A stretch of 64,000 bases of DNA, taken from positions 4,650,001 through 4,714,000 of the forward strand of contig OW818685.1 of NCBI GenBank assembly GCA_942493245.1, given 5' to 3'. A program made the translations under genes and the position numbers. Shown here piece by piece: positions 16,464-24,099 of this stretch. How positions within the stretch are numbered: the first letter of the stretch is position 1; each line of letters begins with the position of its first letter. This stretch comes from DAOPYU01 sp942493245 (GTDB lineage: Bacteria > Sumerlaeota > Sumerlaeia > UBA8349). The notes under the pieces were generated by a model. The model saw nothing but the letters and a program-made list of their open reading frames with translations, was not told the DNA's origin and made no database searches.

Positions 16464-17883
16464 ATAAGCGTTAACCTAATTCTTGACCTGTCGAGAGCAT
16501 CCAGCGTAAGATTCGGCTTGTGCAGTGCGAATCGAGAAGCCGGAGGACGCTCATGGAGATTGAGGATGTTGTTCACGAGGATTTGGCGGACTGGCCATTG
16601 TTGATGCGCTTCCTGCCTGATGGTTGGAAGGAAAAAGCGAGAGAATTGGGCGCTTTGCGGCGCAGCGGACGCAAGTTTTGCAGTAGCGAAGCGTTGTTGC
16701 GAACGCTGCTGATTCACCTGGCTCTGGGGTGTTCCCTGAAGGAGACGGCGTCTCGGGCGCGACTGGCGGGGTTAGCCGATGTGTCGAGTGTTGCCGTGTG
16801 GAAAAGGCTGCGGGAGTCGGGGGAATGGCTGCGTTGGATGAGCGAGGCGGTGATGCGTCAGTGGGTGGAGCGCCGGCCAGAAAACCTGCTGCCGGGGCCT
16901 TATCGAATACGGCTGGTGGATGCGACGTCGATTTCAGAGCCGGGCAGCACGGGCAGCGACTGGCGGATTCACTACGCCGTGGAACTGGGCTCTCTACAAT
17001 GCGATTCCGTGGAGGTGACCGATGTGCGCGAGGGCGAAACGTTTCGACGCTTTCCGGTCAGTCCGGGCGATTTGCTGCTGGGCGACCGGATTTATGCCAA
17101 CCGTGGCGGAATCGAGCACGTGGTGCGCCACGGCGGAGATGTCCTGGTCCGAATGAATCTGACGAATTTGCCTCTTGAGAAAGAATCGGGCAAACCGTTC
17201 TCTCTGCTGCGGCGGCTCAGAACCCTGCGCATCGGCGAGGTGGGCGAGTGGCCCTGCTGGATCGCACCGGCGGGAGCCGAGCGAATCGCCGCGCGCGTTT
17301 GCGCCGTCAAGCGCGACCGCACAGCCACGCAATTTGCCTGCAAGAAGTTGTTGCGTCGAGAAAGCCGAAAAGGGGAGAAACTGCGCCCGGAAACGCTCGA
17401 ATCGTGCGCCTATGTATTCGTGTTGACCACCGTTCCAGCCGAGCGCATTTCCGCCGCGTCACTTCTGGAAATCTACCGGGGGCGCTGGCAGGTGGAACTG
17501 GCTTTCAAACGCTTGAAATCCATACTGAACCTGAGCCATCTGCCCAAGCAAGACCCGCAAGGGGCGCGCGCGTGGCTACACGGCAAGATCCTGGTGGCGT
17601 TCCTTGTAGAGGCGCTGATTCACGCAGGGAACTCTTTTTCCCCCTGGGGATACCCCCTTGATCCCAGGGAGTCCCGATGACTCACAGCGGCGAAGTCATT
17701 GGAACGAAACACAATTCATGTTCCGTCAACTCTGCCGAGGCGTTTGTCCAGATCTGTCGTTGTTCGACGCCATTCGTCAATGGCCCGCCATCAGTCACAC
17801 TCTGCGCGAAACACCGCGCAAGAGAACCCGACAGAATGCAAAAATTCGGAGAATCATCCAAAGAGAATTAGGTTAACGCTTAT
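16464..17883 (+). mobile_element. IS4-family insertion sequence, IS231-like (1420 bp)
   Basis: Perfect 20-bp terminal inverted repeats ATAAGCGTTAACCTAATTCT at both ends. The element is flanked by a perfect 13-bp direct duplication GGGGCGATGCCCC (16451-16463 and 17884-17896). The duplicated target contains GGG-N5-CCC, the target pattern described for IS231A, which prefers palindromic transposon ends. One transposase gene fills the element. The intact ends and duplication indicate a recent insertion. Confidence 0.93.
16553..17876 (+). pseudogene. IS4-family DDE transposase, frameshifted near the C-terminus
   Basis: GGAGG lies 6 bases before the ATG at 16553. The main frame (16553-17680) has RLVDATSI (first Asp), LLGDRIYANRGGIEHV (second Asp) and YRGRWQVELAFKRLKS, the Y-R-E-K box with the catalytic Glu. 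It stops after SFSPWGYPLDPRESR. The next frame from about 17660 to 17876 continues with the expected tail (FMFRQLCRGVCPDLSLFDAI, then RQWPAISHTLRE). The shift must occur between about 17660 and 17695. All three catalytic residues lie before the break, so partial activity cannot be excluded. A sequencing indel in the C-rich tract is possible. Confidence 0.8.
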
Positions 17884-17970
17884 GGGGCGATGCCCCAGGC
17901 TACAATTGCACGCGCCGTTGGCGCTTTCCCTCCGAAACGATCAGCCCTGCTTTTTTCGGCGTTTAGAGTC

Positions 17971-18190
17971 GTTGCCAGAAAGAATCTTCAGTATCCCCAA
18001 GGTGACTCTCCAGAGTTGTCATCCCCGCGAAAGCGGGGACCCAGAGGAACGTGAACGACGAAAATGGGAGAAAACCGGGGAAAAATGGAAATCAAACCCA
18101 GAACATCCCGGCTCTGGGTTCCCGCTTGCGCGGGAATGACGAAAAAGAGATTGAGCCAGAAAAAGTTCATTCACTGATTCCTTCTGGCAA
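17971..18190. repeat. MITE-like element with paired GTCAT hairpins, copy 1
   Basis: The outer arms GTTGCCAGAAAGAATC and GATTCCTTCTGGCAAAC are imperfect inverted repeats. Inside, 18018-18140 holds GTCATCCCCGCGAAAGCGGG facing CCCGCTTGCGCGGGAATGAC. Each is a hairpin and the pair also pairs with each other through CCCAGAG/CTCTGGG. The same 123-bp core lies in the second copy at 37351-37574. At 18197-18221 there is a further TTTTGCAAAAGGCT motif. Confidence 0.75.
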
Positions 18191-18258
18191 ACGCTATACC
18201 CCATACTTTTGCAAAAGGCTCTATTGATTGAGAGCGCGATAGAGGCTCCATGAAGCGC

Positions 18259-18837
18259 TCACGGGGCGGTTTCCCTATTATTGATAATGATATCTCCCGT
18301 GGAGCGGGTGCCGTTGGTCGCATCATAAAACATGTATTTTTGCGAGCGGCTGAGCAGGTCTGTCGCGATCTGGCCGTCAACATCATGCACATCGTTATCG
18401 AGGTCCGGGCCATGGCTCATCAAAAACCACTTGAGCCCTTGCCTGCCGAGTTCCGGGAAGGTAATCTCCCACCGTTTCGTATTGTAGTAACGATAGTAGT
18501 CGCCGTCGCCGAACATGGACGGGTTCGTATATAATTCATCTTCTTTTCTCGGAAAAGCCTCGCGGGGAAAAGCCGTCAGATAGGCTATTGGCGTGGTGAG
18601 CCCGGAAACCTCGAGCAAGGAAGGATGCCAGGTGTCGGTGTCGGGGTCGGGATAGACGCTGAAATCCACGACGTAAGATTCAACTCCCGTACTTATGGAG
18701 CGCATGTCGGCTTTCGCCCGCGAAACCTTTGCGCGCATCTGAGCCTCAATAAAATTTGGAACGGCAATGGCGGCGAGAATAGCAATGATGGCCACGACAA
18801 TCAGCAACTCAATTAATGTAAAGCCGTTCTTTCTCAT
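18259..18837 (-). CDS. GspG-like pseudopilin, pilin 4 (192 aa)
   Basis: MRKNG precedes FTLIELLIVVAIIAILAAIA with Glu at +5, then VPNFIEAQMRAKVSRAKADM. The body has YPDPDTDTWHPSLL, LTTPIAYLTAFPREAF and FLMSHGPDLDNDVHDVDG, a different globular part from pilins 1 and 2. It keeps the motif YDATNGTRSTGDIIINN near the end. GGAG is 9 bases before the ATG. The promoter/leader block of pilins 1-3 is absent and no strong terminator follows, so it is a separately acquired or older relative. It would use the same pilus or type II secretion machinery. Lies alone between an IS and repeat-rich DNA. Confidence 0.9.
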   Translation of the reverse strand: MRKNGFTLIELLIVVAIIAILAAIAVPNFIEAQMRAKVSRAKADMRSISTGVESYVVDFSVYPDPDTDTWHPSLLEVSGLTTPIAYLTAFPREAFPRKEDELYTNPSMFGDGDYYRYYNTKRWEITFPELGRQGLKWFLMSHGPDLDNDVHDVDGQIATDLLSRSQKYMFYDATNGTRSTGDIIINNRETAP

Positions 18838-19098
18838 AATTGAGGGCTCCAGGTAATCACTTCTTTGGGGTGAGAATGAATGACTTTCCGATTCGGGTGT
18901 TCTCCATAAATATTGGCATTCGAGCGTTGTACGCAGAGAATCACGCGAGGCGATTCCAGTGTATTATCTTCCCTCCACGATCGCAGGTCAAGCCCTTTGA
19001 CAGTCCAGGCCAAGTAATCGTAATCGGATGTAATCGGGGAACACCCTGCCGAATGAGGGCTTGTCCTTTGGATATTTTCGATTTTCCTTCCCTCATGA

Positions 19099-19138
19099 GT
19101 TCTTGAGTCTTCCAAGTTGGGGGGCGCTGAGGCGTTCC
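19099..19138. repeat. 40-bp direct repeat of the 24106-24145 gene end (att-like)
   Basis: Thirty-nine of forty bases are identical to 24106-24145, the last codons of the methyltransferase/ligase-like gene, in the same orientation, still reading ERLSAPQLGRLKNS-stop on the minus strand. Weaker similarity continues outward past the stop codon (CCGAATGAGGG at about 19050 and 24060). The two copies bracket the AT-rich module. Confidence 0.85.
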
Positions 19139-19246
19139 GGGGCGAACGCGCTTCTTGTATTTATTGCCACGGTAGGGGCACTTTTTTCGGGCCGTCAGGT
19201 ATTTGTAGTACTATCTCGCAGAATCTACGCAGACCGCGACGATTTT

Positions 19247-19316
19247 CAGCCACAAAAATGCACAGAAGGCTCAGGGAAATTTTATGTTTTTGTGACTTTT
19301 GTGCCTCATGTGGCTG
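19247..19316. repeat. Inverted repeat with CAGCCACAAAA arms
   Basis: CAGCCACAAAAATGCACAG faces GTGACTTTTGTGCCTCATGTGGCTG. It is surrounded by CGCAGA/TCTGCG motifs, a type of long intergenic hairpin found in many environmental genomes. Between 18838 and 19098 nothing else is visible. Confidence 0.6.
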
Positions 19317-19596
19317 ACAAAAAACCGGTCTCCGCGTCCCTGCGTCTCTGCGCGATTATTCTTTTCATTCCCATTTTCTCGGGGTTTTGCATCTCCCCAC
19401 GGTCGCCGATCTCACGCTCCGGGCGGACACACGGGTCCGCCCCTACGGATGGGTTGCGGCTTCGCTGCGCCAAGTATGATCGGTGCTTTGTGTTCGACCT
19501 CGACACAGCCTCAAGACTTTTGGATTCTCCTGGCCTCTGGGGGCCTCTCCCGAATTTGCGGGAAGGATGGTTACGATCAACCGGATCTATGGGGGG

Positions 19597-19880
19597 GTGA
19601 AAAGCCCGAAGGGCTTATACATACGACAGCCCAGGGCAAGCACAGCGTCGCCCTGGGAAAGAACGTCTATTTTTCGAACCCTGAAGGGGTTCAACAGAGA
19701 ACGCTCCAATAGAGAAAGAGGTGAGATTTTGTTGCAGAGGAAATTCCAAATGGAGGGGCCAAAAGGGGGAAATTTGTTGTGCCCCTTCAGGGCACGGAGA
19801 GTGACTGCGGTGACCCAGGGCGGCGCTTCGCTTGCCCTGGGCTATCGTATGTGGAATCCCTTCAGGATTCTTTCGCACCC
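19597..19880. repeat. Compound palindromic repeat, copy 1 (related to 44297-44640)
   Basis: Ordered hairpins AAGCCCGAAGGGCTT, CAGCCCAGGGCAAGC ... CGTCGCCCTGGG, ACCCTGAAGGGGT, GCCCCTTCAGGGC, and an inverted GCTTGCCCTGGGCTATCGTA. Flanking arms (CATACGACAGCCC / GGGCTATCGTATG) make the unit one large inverted repeat. Spurious short frames cross it. Confidence 0.75.
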
Positions 19881-19979
19881 GAACCTTCCGGTGTTTGTTT
19901 CAGGTGTCCAAGTGCCGGACGGCGCCCGGCTATTCAATTTCAGTGAACCGTCTCACGAATTCGGGGGATGCACCCCTGG

Positions 19980-20232
19980 CCTCCTCGCGCTCGGGTGAAC
20001 TGGCCATTCGGATTCTTTCCCCCTTGGTTTTTCCTTGACAGGTATTGCCGGTATTGTAATCTCATCATGACAGTCTGGGGTTTTGAGCCGCCCTGAACGG
20101 GCCGTCCCTCAAGTTCGAGGTGCCCTTTCAGGCGCTCGGTCATCTCCCTGGCCGCGATCTTGTCCTTCACGCCCTGGGGTGGAAACCCCAAACCTAGACT
20201 TGGGGGAATTGAGTATGATGTCCCCCAATTGA
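19980..20232. repeat. Long intergenic repeat, copy 2 (with 13911-14166)
   Basis: Second copy of the roughly 255-bp repeat. It ends exactly where base composition changes from GC-rich to AT-rich and so forms the left border of the AT-rich module. Confidence 0.7.
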
Positions 20233-20426
20233 TTCAAAGATCTGAGGATTCCGGAAATGTAAGAAAAATTATTGACAATATCGAGACAGGAAGATCAGAT
20301 AATGGAATTAGAAGTGTGTCAGATGTCAATCGTGAGAAAATACAAGCCGGCCCCAAAGTCTCATATAAGGGATAACCGAATGTAGGGTTTTCTGAGCACT
20401 ATCGCGATGGAAGAATCGAGAATCTG
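20233..20426 (+). other. AT-rich leader of the split module
   Basis: Composition already matches the following AT-rich genes. A TTGACA (20272-20277) is followed at 17 bases by only a weak -10 (TCAGAT). An open frame in the same phase as the next gene reads LIQRSEDSGNVRKIIDNIET, then about 25 further residues to a stop at 20375. It could be the end of a truncated upstream gene. I do not recognise it. Confidence 0.35.
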
Positions 20427-20986
20427 ATGGAAAGATCCTCTGTCATAAAAATCTATGAGAACTATTTTGATATCATCGAATCGTATTTTGGAAGTATTAA
20501 ATACTACTTGGGCGATAGTGAGCATAGCCATATCGATTTGGGAATCGACATAGCCAATTATCCTCTAATTTCCGATCTAATACTTGACGCAATAGATGAA
20601 TTAGGCGAAGAAATCGGGAAATTCTGGGATAATAATGCGAAGGATCTTTTTGATTACACAAGGAATCAGAACACGCTAAAGTGTGTTTATTCAGGGAGTT
20701 TTTCTCCATTTGCCTTAGAAAGTTTCATAAAGAAAAGTGCATTATACATTGACACGGTGATTATACCTGATCCCATATTCAATCTGTCATTGAATAAGCA
20801 TATTTATGAGGTTCCCCCCGTCCATTGGACAGGGATCGGGTAGGATTAAGGTGTGACGCCTGACGACCCGATCATGTTTTTTTCTCGCTTATTTGACGGA
20901 AGGGGCGGTCGGGGTCGGTTCCCGCGTCCCGTCCCCTTCGCGTCGTTTTGAGGGCATCTTTAACCTACCATTCGGCGCTGATCGGA

Positions 20987-21844
20987 TCAATTCATTTGGT
21001 CAGCGAAATCTCTGTTTTGCTGCTTCGCAGTCTCAAAGCCGTTCGCCCAGTGAACCTCCTGGGGCGTGCGGTAGCCAAGCGACTGATGCGGCCGCTGCGT
21101 GTTGTAGAATCGGAAGTACGCCCCGAGCGCCTTGTCCGCAGCGGGCGGGTCCGCATACTCGCACAGGTACACCTCCTCGTACTTCACGCTGCGCCACAGG
21201 CGTTCCGTGAAGATGTTGTCGAAGCAGCGGCCCCGCCCGTCCATGCTGATCCGGATGCCGCTCTCCTCCAGCCGTTTCGTGAACGCCCCGCTGGTGAACT
21301 GCACGCCCTGGTCGGTGTTGAAAATATCGGGACACCCCAGACGCAGCGCCTCGTCGAGAGTCTCGACGCAAAACGAGGTGTCGAGCGAGTTCGAGAGCCG
21401 CCACGCCAGCACGTAACGGCTGAACCAGTCGATCACCGCCGTCAGGTAGAGAAAACCGCCCGCCAGGCCGATGTACGTGATGTCGGACGCCCAGACCTGG
21501 TTGGGGCGCACGATCGGCAGATCCCGCAGCAAATACGGGTACTTCTTGTGCTGCGGCGCGCTGTGGCTCAGGCCCTTGCGCGGCGCCACGGCCCGCAACC
21601 CCATCACCCGCATGAGCCGCTCGACCCGCTTGTGGTTGATCGGCTGGCCGAGGGTGCGCGAGAGGTGCGCGGTCATCTTGGGCGAACCGTAGAACGGAAA
21701 GCAGGTGTAGATCTCGTCGATCCGGCGCATCAGTTCCAACTCCTGAGGGTCGCGTTCCACCGGCTGGTAGTAGTAGGTCGAGCGCGGCAGACCGAGCAGG
21801 GCGCACTGGCGCGAAATGGCCAGTTCCCCGTGCCCCGGCTCCAC
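20987..21844 (-). CDS. IS3 OrfB, DDE transposase catalytic part (285 aa from the GTG)
   Basis: Integrase core with the DDE triad: WASDITYIGLAGGFLYLTAV (first Asp), NTDQGVQFTS (second Asp) and NIFTERLWRSVKYEEVYL (Glu, 35 residues after the second Asp), then RPHQSLGYRTPQEVHW, all typical of IS3-family OrfB. The leading helical part is ELAISRQCALLGLPRSTYYY. The frame stays open upstream of the GTG to the A9 tract (SAALDPGQARALVEPGHG), so the natural product is most likely an OrfA-OrfB fusion made at that tract. It cuts and joins the IS ends. Intact. Confidence 0.95.
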   Translation of the reverse strand: MEPGHGELAISRQCALLGLPRSTYYYQPVERDPQELELMRRIDEIYTCFPFYGSPKMTAHLSRTLGQPINHKRVERLMRVMGLRAVAPRKGLSHSAPQHKKYPYLLRDLPIVRPNQVWASDITYIGLAGGFLYLTAVIDWFSRYVLAWRLSNSLDTSFCVETLDEALRLGCPDIFNTDQGVQFTSGAFTKRLEESGIRISMDGRGRCFDNIFTERLWRSVKYEEVYLCEYADPPAADKALGAYFRFYNTQRPHQSLGYRTPQEVHWANGFETAKQQNRDFADQMN

Positions 21845-21866
21845 CAGCGCCCGCGCCTGGCCGGGG

Positions 21867-22157
21867 TCAAGCGCCGCACTTTTTTTTTAGCCAGTCGAGT
21901 TCCACCTTGAGCCGTCCGATCTGCTCGTAGAGTTGGCTGGTCTCTTCCGCCTCCTTTCCCGGCCGCTTGCGCCGGTCGGCGAAAGCCCCGCTCAGGGATT
22001 CCACCGCCTGCTTCTTCCACATCACCACCTGGTGGGGATGGATGCCGCGCTCGCTGGCAATCTCATTGATCGTCCGCTTGCCGCGAATTGCCTCCAGTGC
22101 CACCTCCGCCTTGAAAGACGCACTGAAACGTCGCCTCTTTTCGCTCATTTTCCCCAC
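21867..22157 (-). CDS. IS3 OrfA, helix-turn-helix part (96 aa)
   Basis: MGKMSEKRRRFSASFKAEVA begins the IS3 HTH_Tnp_1 domain, followed by INEIASERGIHPHQVVMWKK and a leucine-zipper-like QLYEQIGRLKVELDWLKKK. It binds the IS ends and multimerises. It ends in CTA-AAA-AAA-AAG-TGC: nine A residues (21880-21888 on the plus strand are T) followed by a stop nine bases later. OrfB lies in the +1 frame, so loss of one A, as by transcriptional slippage, fuses the two frames. Confidence 0.93.
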   Translation of the reverse strand: MGKMSEKRRRFSASFKAEVALEAIRGKRTINEIASERGIHPHQVVMWKKQAVESLSGAFADRRKRPGKEAEETSQLYEQIGRLKVELDWLKKKCGA

Positions 22158-23211
22158 TCCTTCCTGGACACAAGCCTAACAGAATACCACCTTAAAGGCC
22201 TGTCCAGTTTTCGGGGGGAACTTCATTATGTCGACAAAAAGTTGCATCTGTCAACGTTGATAAGACATGTATTTAATGTGTGGAAAATAAGAGATTTGCT
22301 CTTGGCAAAGAGTAAGGACGACATCATAGTAATACTACCAATTAACTTGCAGTTAATTTATGAGAAGACGTGCTTGTCTCTAGTTGAGATAGCCGAGAGT
22401 CAGTATATCGACTATATGAATCGAATTACATCCCATAATTTTGGAAATGTAGATGATATTTCTGATTTTTTGGATGGAATCAGTACCAGTCACGACTTAT
22501 GCGACAGTCTCAATAGGAAGAGCCTTTTACCTATTCAGTTTAGGTCTGTAGATTCACTCGACCTTTTCTTCAAGCAATGGGGCGAAGTTGCTCCTTTGGG
22601 GGAAGGAAGATCTATCGCCTGGAATTTTGGGCTATATTTACATACTCAATTTATTAGGGTCCAAGAGCACAAGTATTTTTGTGAACATCTATCTGCCGAA
22701 CCAATCTATGACAATGAGTTACCTTGGTTTTTTTACACCTACGAAGCAGGTGGACCGGATTTGGATGCATCGATCGCAAATGCTCTCCAAAAGGATAAAT
22801 TTGACTGGATAACAGGAGCTCCAATTGAAGCAATTAGGATATTTAGGGAAGAAGGTCAGCTGGATTATATGAGAAGTGTTCTGCGAACAGGCATTACAGA
22901 CTTAAAAGCAAAAACTGATAAAGACCTGTCAATTGTGTCTGAGCAACTTGAAGAGAACATGAACAATGCTTTTAAGCAGCAACGATCCGAGATAAATGCC
23001 TTGGAAGAAAGAGTTCGTAGTATTTCTAAGGTAGAAATACCACTCACTACAGTAGGGTCTCTAATTGGTTTCGTTCCGTATCTCGGAAATGTAGTGTCAA
23101 TTGGTCTAGCTGGCAGAGACACAAAAAGACTTCTTGAAGAACGTAGTGAATCAAAAAAGATGTTAGCAAATGTGAAGAGTAATATAATCAACCTCTTAAT
23201 GGAGACCAATG

Positions 23212-23958
23212 ATGAGCAAAGAACTAAAAATTGATTTCTTTGGTGATGGCATGAGGATTTTCCTTGATTACATCGAGAGGAAGTCCAAAAGAAATCCAGA
23301 ATATCGCCCTCATCCAATTATCAGGGCTTTTATGTGCGCTTTCCAAAATATCGGCGATCTTAATGTCGACGAATGTACAATGGGCATCTCTCAAGAGGGA
23401 ACGGAGCAAAACATTTCTGAACCCTATGCTGTTGTTTTGCAGAAGAAGGCGAATTGCATTGAAGTGAAAGAGATTAGAAACCTAAAAGTTGACAAGACGA
23501 TACCAGTAGATATCATGATATTAATATTCCGAATTCAAATTCATATAGATAAAATCGAGGGCGAGACAGTTAGTCCTCGACAATTTGTCGACGTCCTAAA
23601 TGCCGTTATCCCCGGAAACGTGTTTTACGCATTAGGCGATAGATGGCGGGAAGCTCGGGATAAATTCAAAAAGATGATAGAAGAAGGCAAAATTCATCTA
23701 CCGAATGACCCTGGATTGATCAATGAATTGGCTACACTAAACCACAATACTCCATGGGAGGAATATTCTAATAAAGCTAGGGCTTTGATTGGACAATCAA
23801 TAGCACCTTCCCTAAATAATGGTAAAGGATCTATCATTATTACATCACCTCAAAACTCCGAGATTGGGAAAAGCCAGATTTCTGACGTCGCAATAAATCT
23901 CATACTTGGGCAGCCTGCTGAGTTTTTTAATAAAATTATAGATAACATAAAAGCATAA
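23212..23958 (+). CDS. AT-rich protein of unknown function, partner of the split gene (248 aa)
   Basis: GGAG sits 7 bases before the second of two adjacent ATGs. The gene overlaps the end of the split gene by 23 bases, which implies translational coupling and a joint function. Residues 1-20 read MSKELKIDFFGDGMRIFLDY; later come HPIIRAFMCAFQNIGDLNVD, VVLQKKANCIEVKEIRNLKV, IPVDIMILIFRIQIHIDKIE and a polar C-terminus ending ILGQPAEFFNKIIDNIKA. No signal peptide, no clear membrane segment and no known motif. Low GC and codon use unlike all neighbours mark it as acquired DNA. It might belong to a defence or regulatory cassette, but nothing in the sequence proves this. Confidence 0.7.
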   Translation: MSKELKIDFFGDGMRIFLDYIERKSKRNPEYRPHPIIRAFMCAFQNIGDLNVDECTMGISQEGTEQNISEPYAVVLQKKANCIEVKEIRNLKVDKTIPVDIMILIFRIQIHIDKIEGETVSPRQFVDVLNAVIPGNVFYALGDRWREARDKFKKMIEEGKIHLPNDPGLINELATLNHNTPWEEYSNKARALIGQSIAPSLNNGKGSIIITSPQNSEIGKSQISDVAINLILGQPAEFFNKIIDNIKA

Positions 23959-24099
23959 ACATTCTTCAGAATATATGGGGTAAAATCAAAATAGGGCAAT
24001 ACCACACCAATTTTCCTTGGTTTTCTGGCGATCCGCGTCTTTGATCCCGGGACGCCATACCGAATGAGGGTTTGCCATCCGGATTCTCCCCCCCCCCCC

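Larger units (their letters stand above)
16288..17924. repeat. MITE-like palindromic element interrupted by the IS4 insertion
   Basis: The outer arms GCGCCAACGGCGCG (16288-16301) and CGCGCCGTTGGCGC (17911-17924) are inverted copies. Next to them, TGTAGCCTGGGGC faces GCCCCAGGCTACA. Inside are GGGCTGAAGGCCC and GGGCTTTCAGCCC hairpins. Removing the IS and one target copy restores a uninterrupted palindrome CCTGGGGCGATGCCCCAGG. The interior without the IS is about 200 bp. The spacer 16203-16287 holds nothing recognisable. Confidence 0.75.
20807..22225 (-). mobile_element. IS3-family insertion sequence (1419 bp)
   Basis: Ends are TGAGGTTCCCCCCG (left) and, inverted, TGAAGTTCCCCCCG (right), each followed within a few bases by TGGACAGG. 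A 3-bp target duplication TTA flanks the element (20804-20806 and 22226-22228). It carries the orfA/orfB pair on the minus strand. IS3-group elements typically begin TG, end CA and duplicate 3-4 bp, as here. Confidence 0.92.
20427..23234 (+). pseudogene. AT-rich gene of unknown function split by IS3 (461 codons when rejoined)
   Basis: The left part (20427-20806) reads MERSSVIKIYENYFDIIESY ... DPIFNLSLNKHIY. The right part (from 22229) continues VDKKLHLSTLIRHVFNVWKI in the same frame after removing the IS and one TTA duplication. The rejoined product has 461 residues: an acidic N-terminal half, a middle with WITGAPIEAIRIFREEG, a predicted coiled coil (LKAKTDKDLSIVSEQLEENM, KQQRSEINALEERVRS) and a C-terminal hydrophobic Gly-rich stretch LTTVGSLIGFVPYLGNVVSI before a charged tail. 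That is a possible membrane-associating end. I recognise no catalytic motif. It overlaps the next gene by about 20 bases. The right part still has an open frame but no evident start, so the gene is probably inactive. Confidence 0.75.

Noticed and set aside
17988..18204. Short frames reading VIPAQAGTQ or HSRASGNPE
   Set aside because: Product of the GTCATCCCCGCGAAAGCGGG hairpin repeat, not a gene. The same peptide appears at 37.4 and 53.1 kb.
19597..19880. CRISPR array
   Set aside because: Repeats are palindromic and unevenly spaced, with no constant spacer length and no cas genes nearby.
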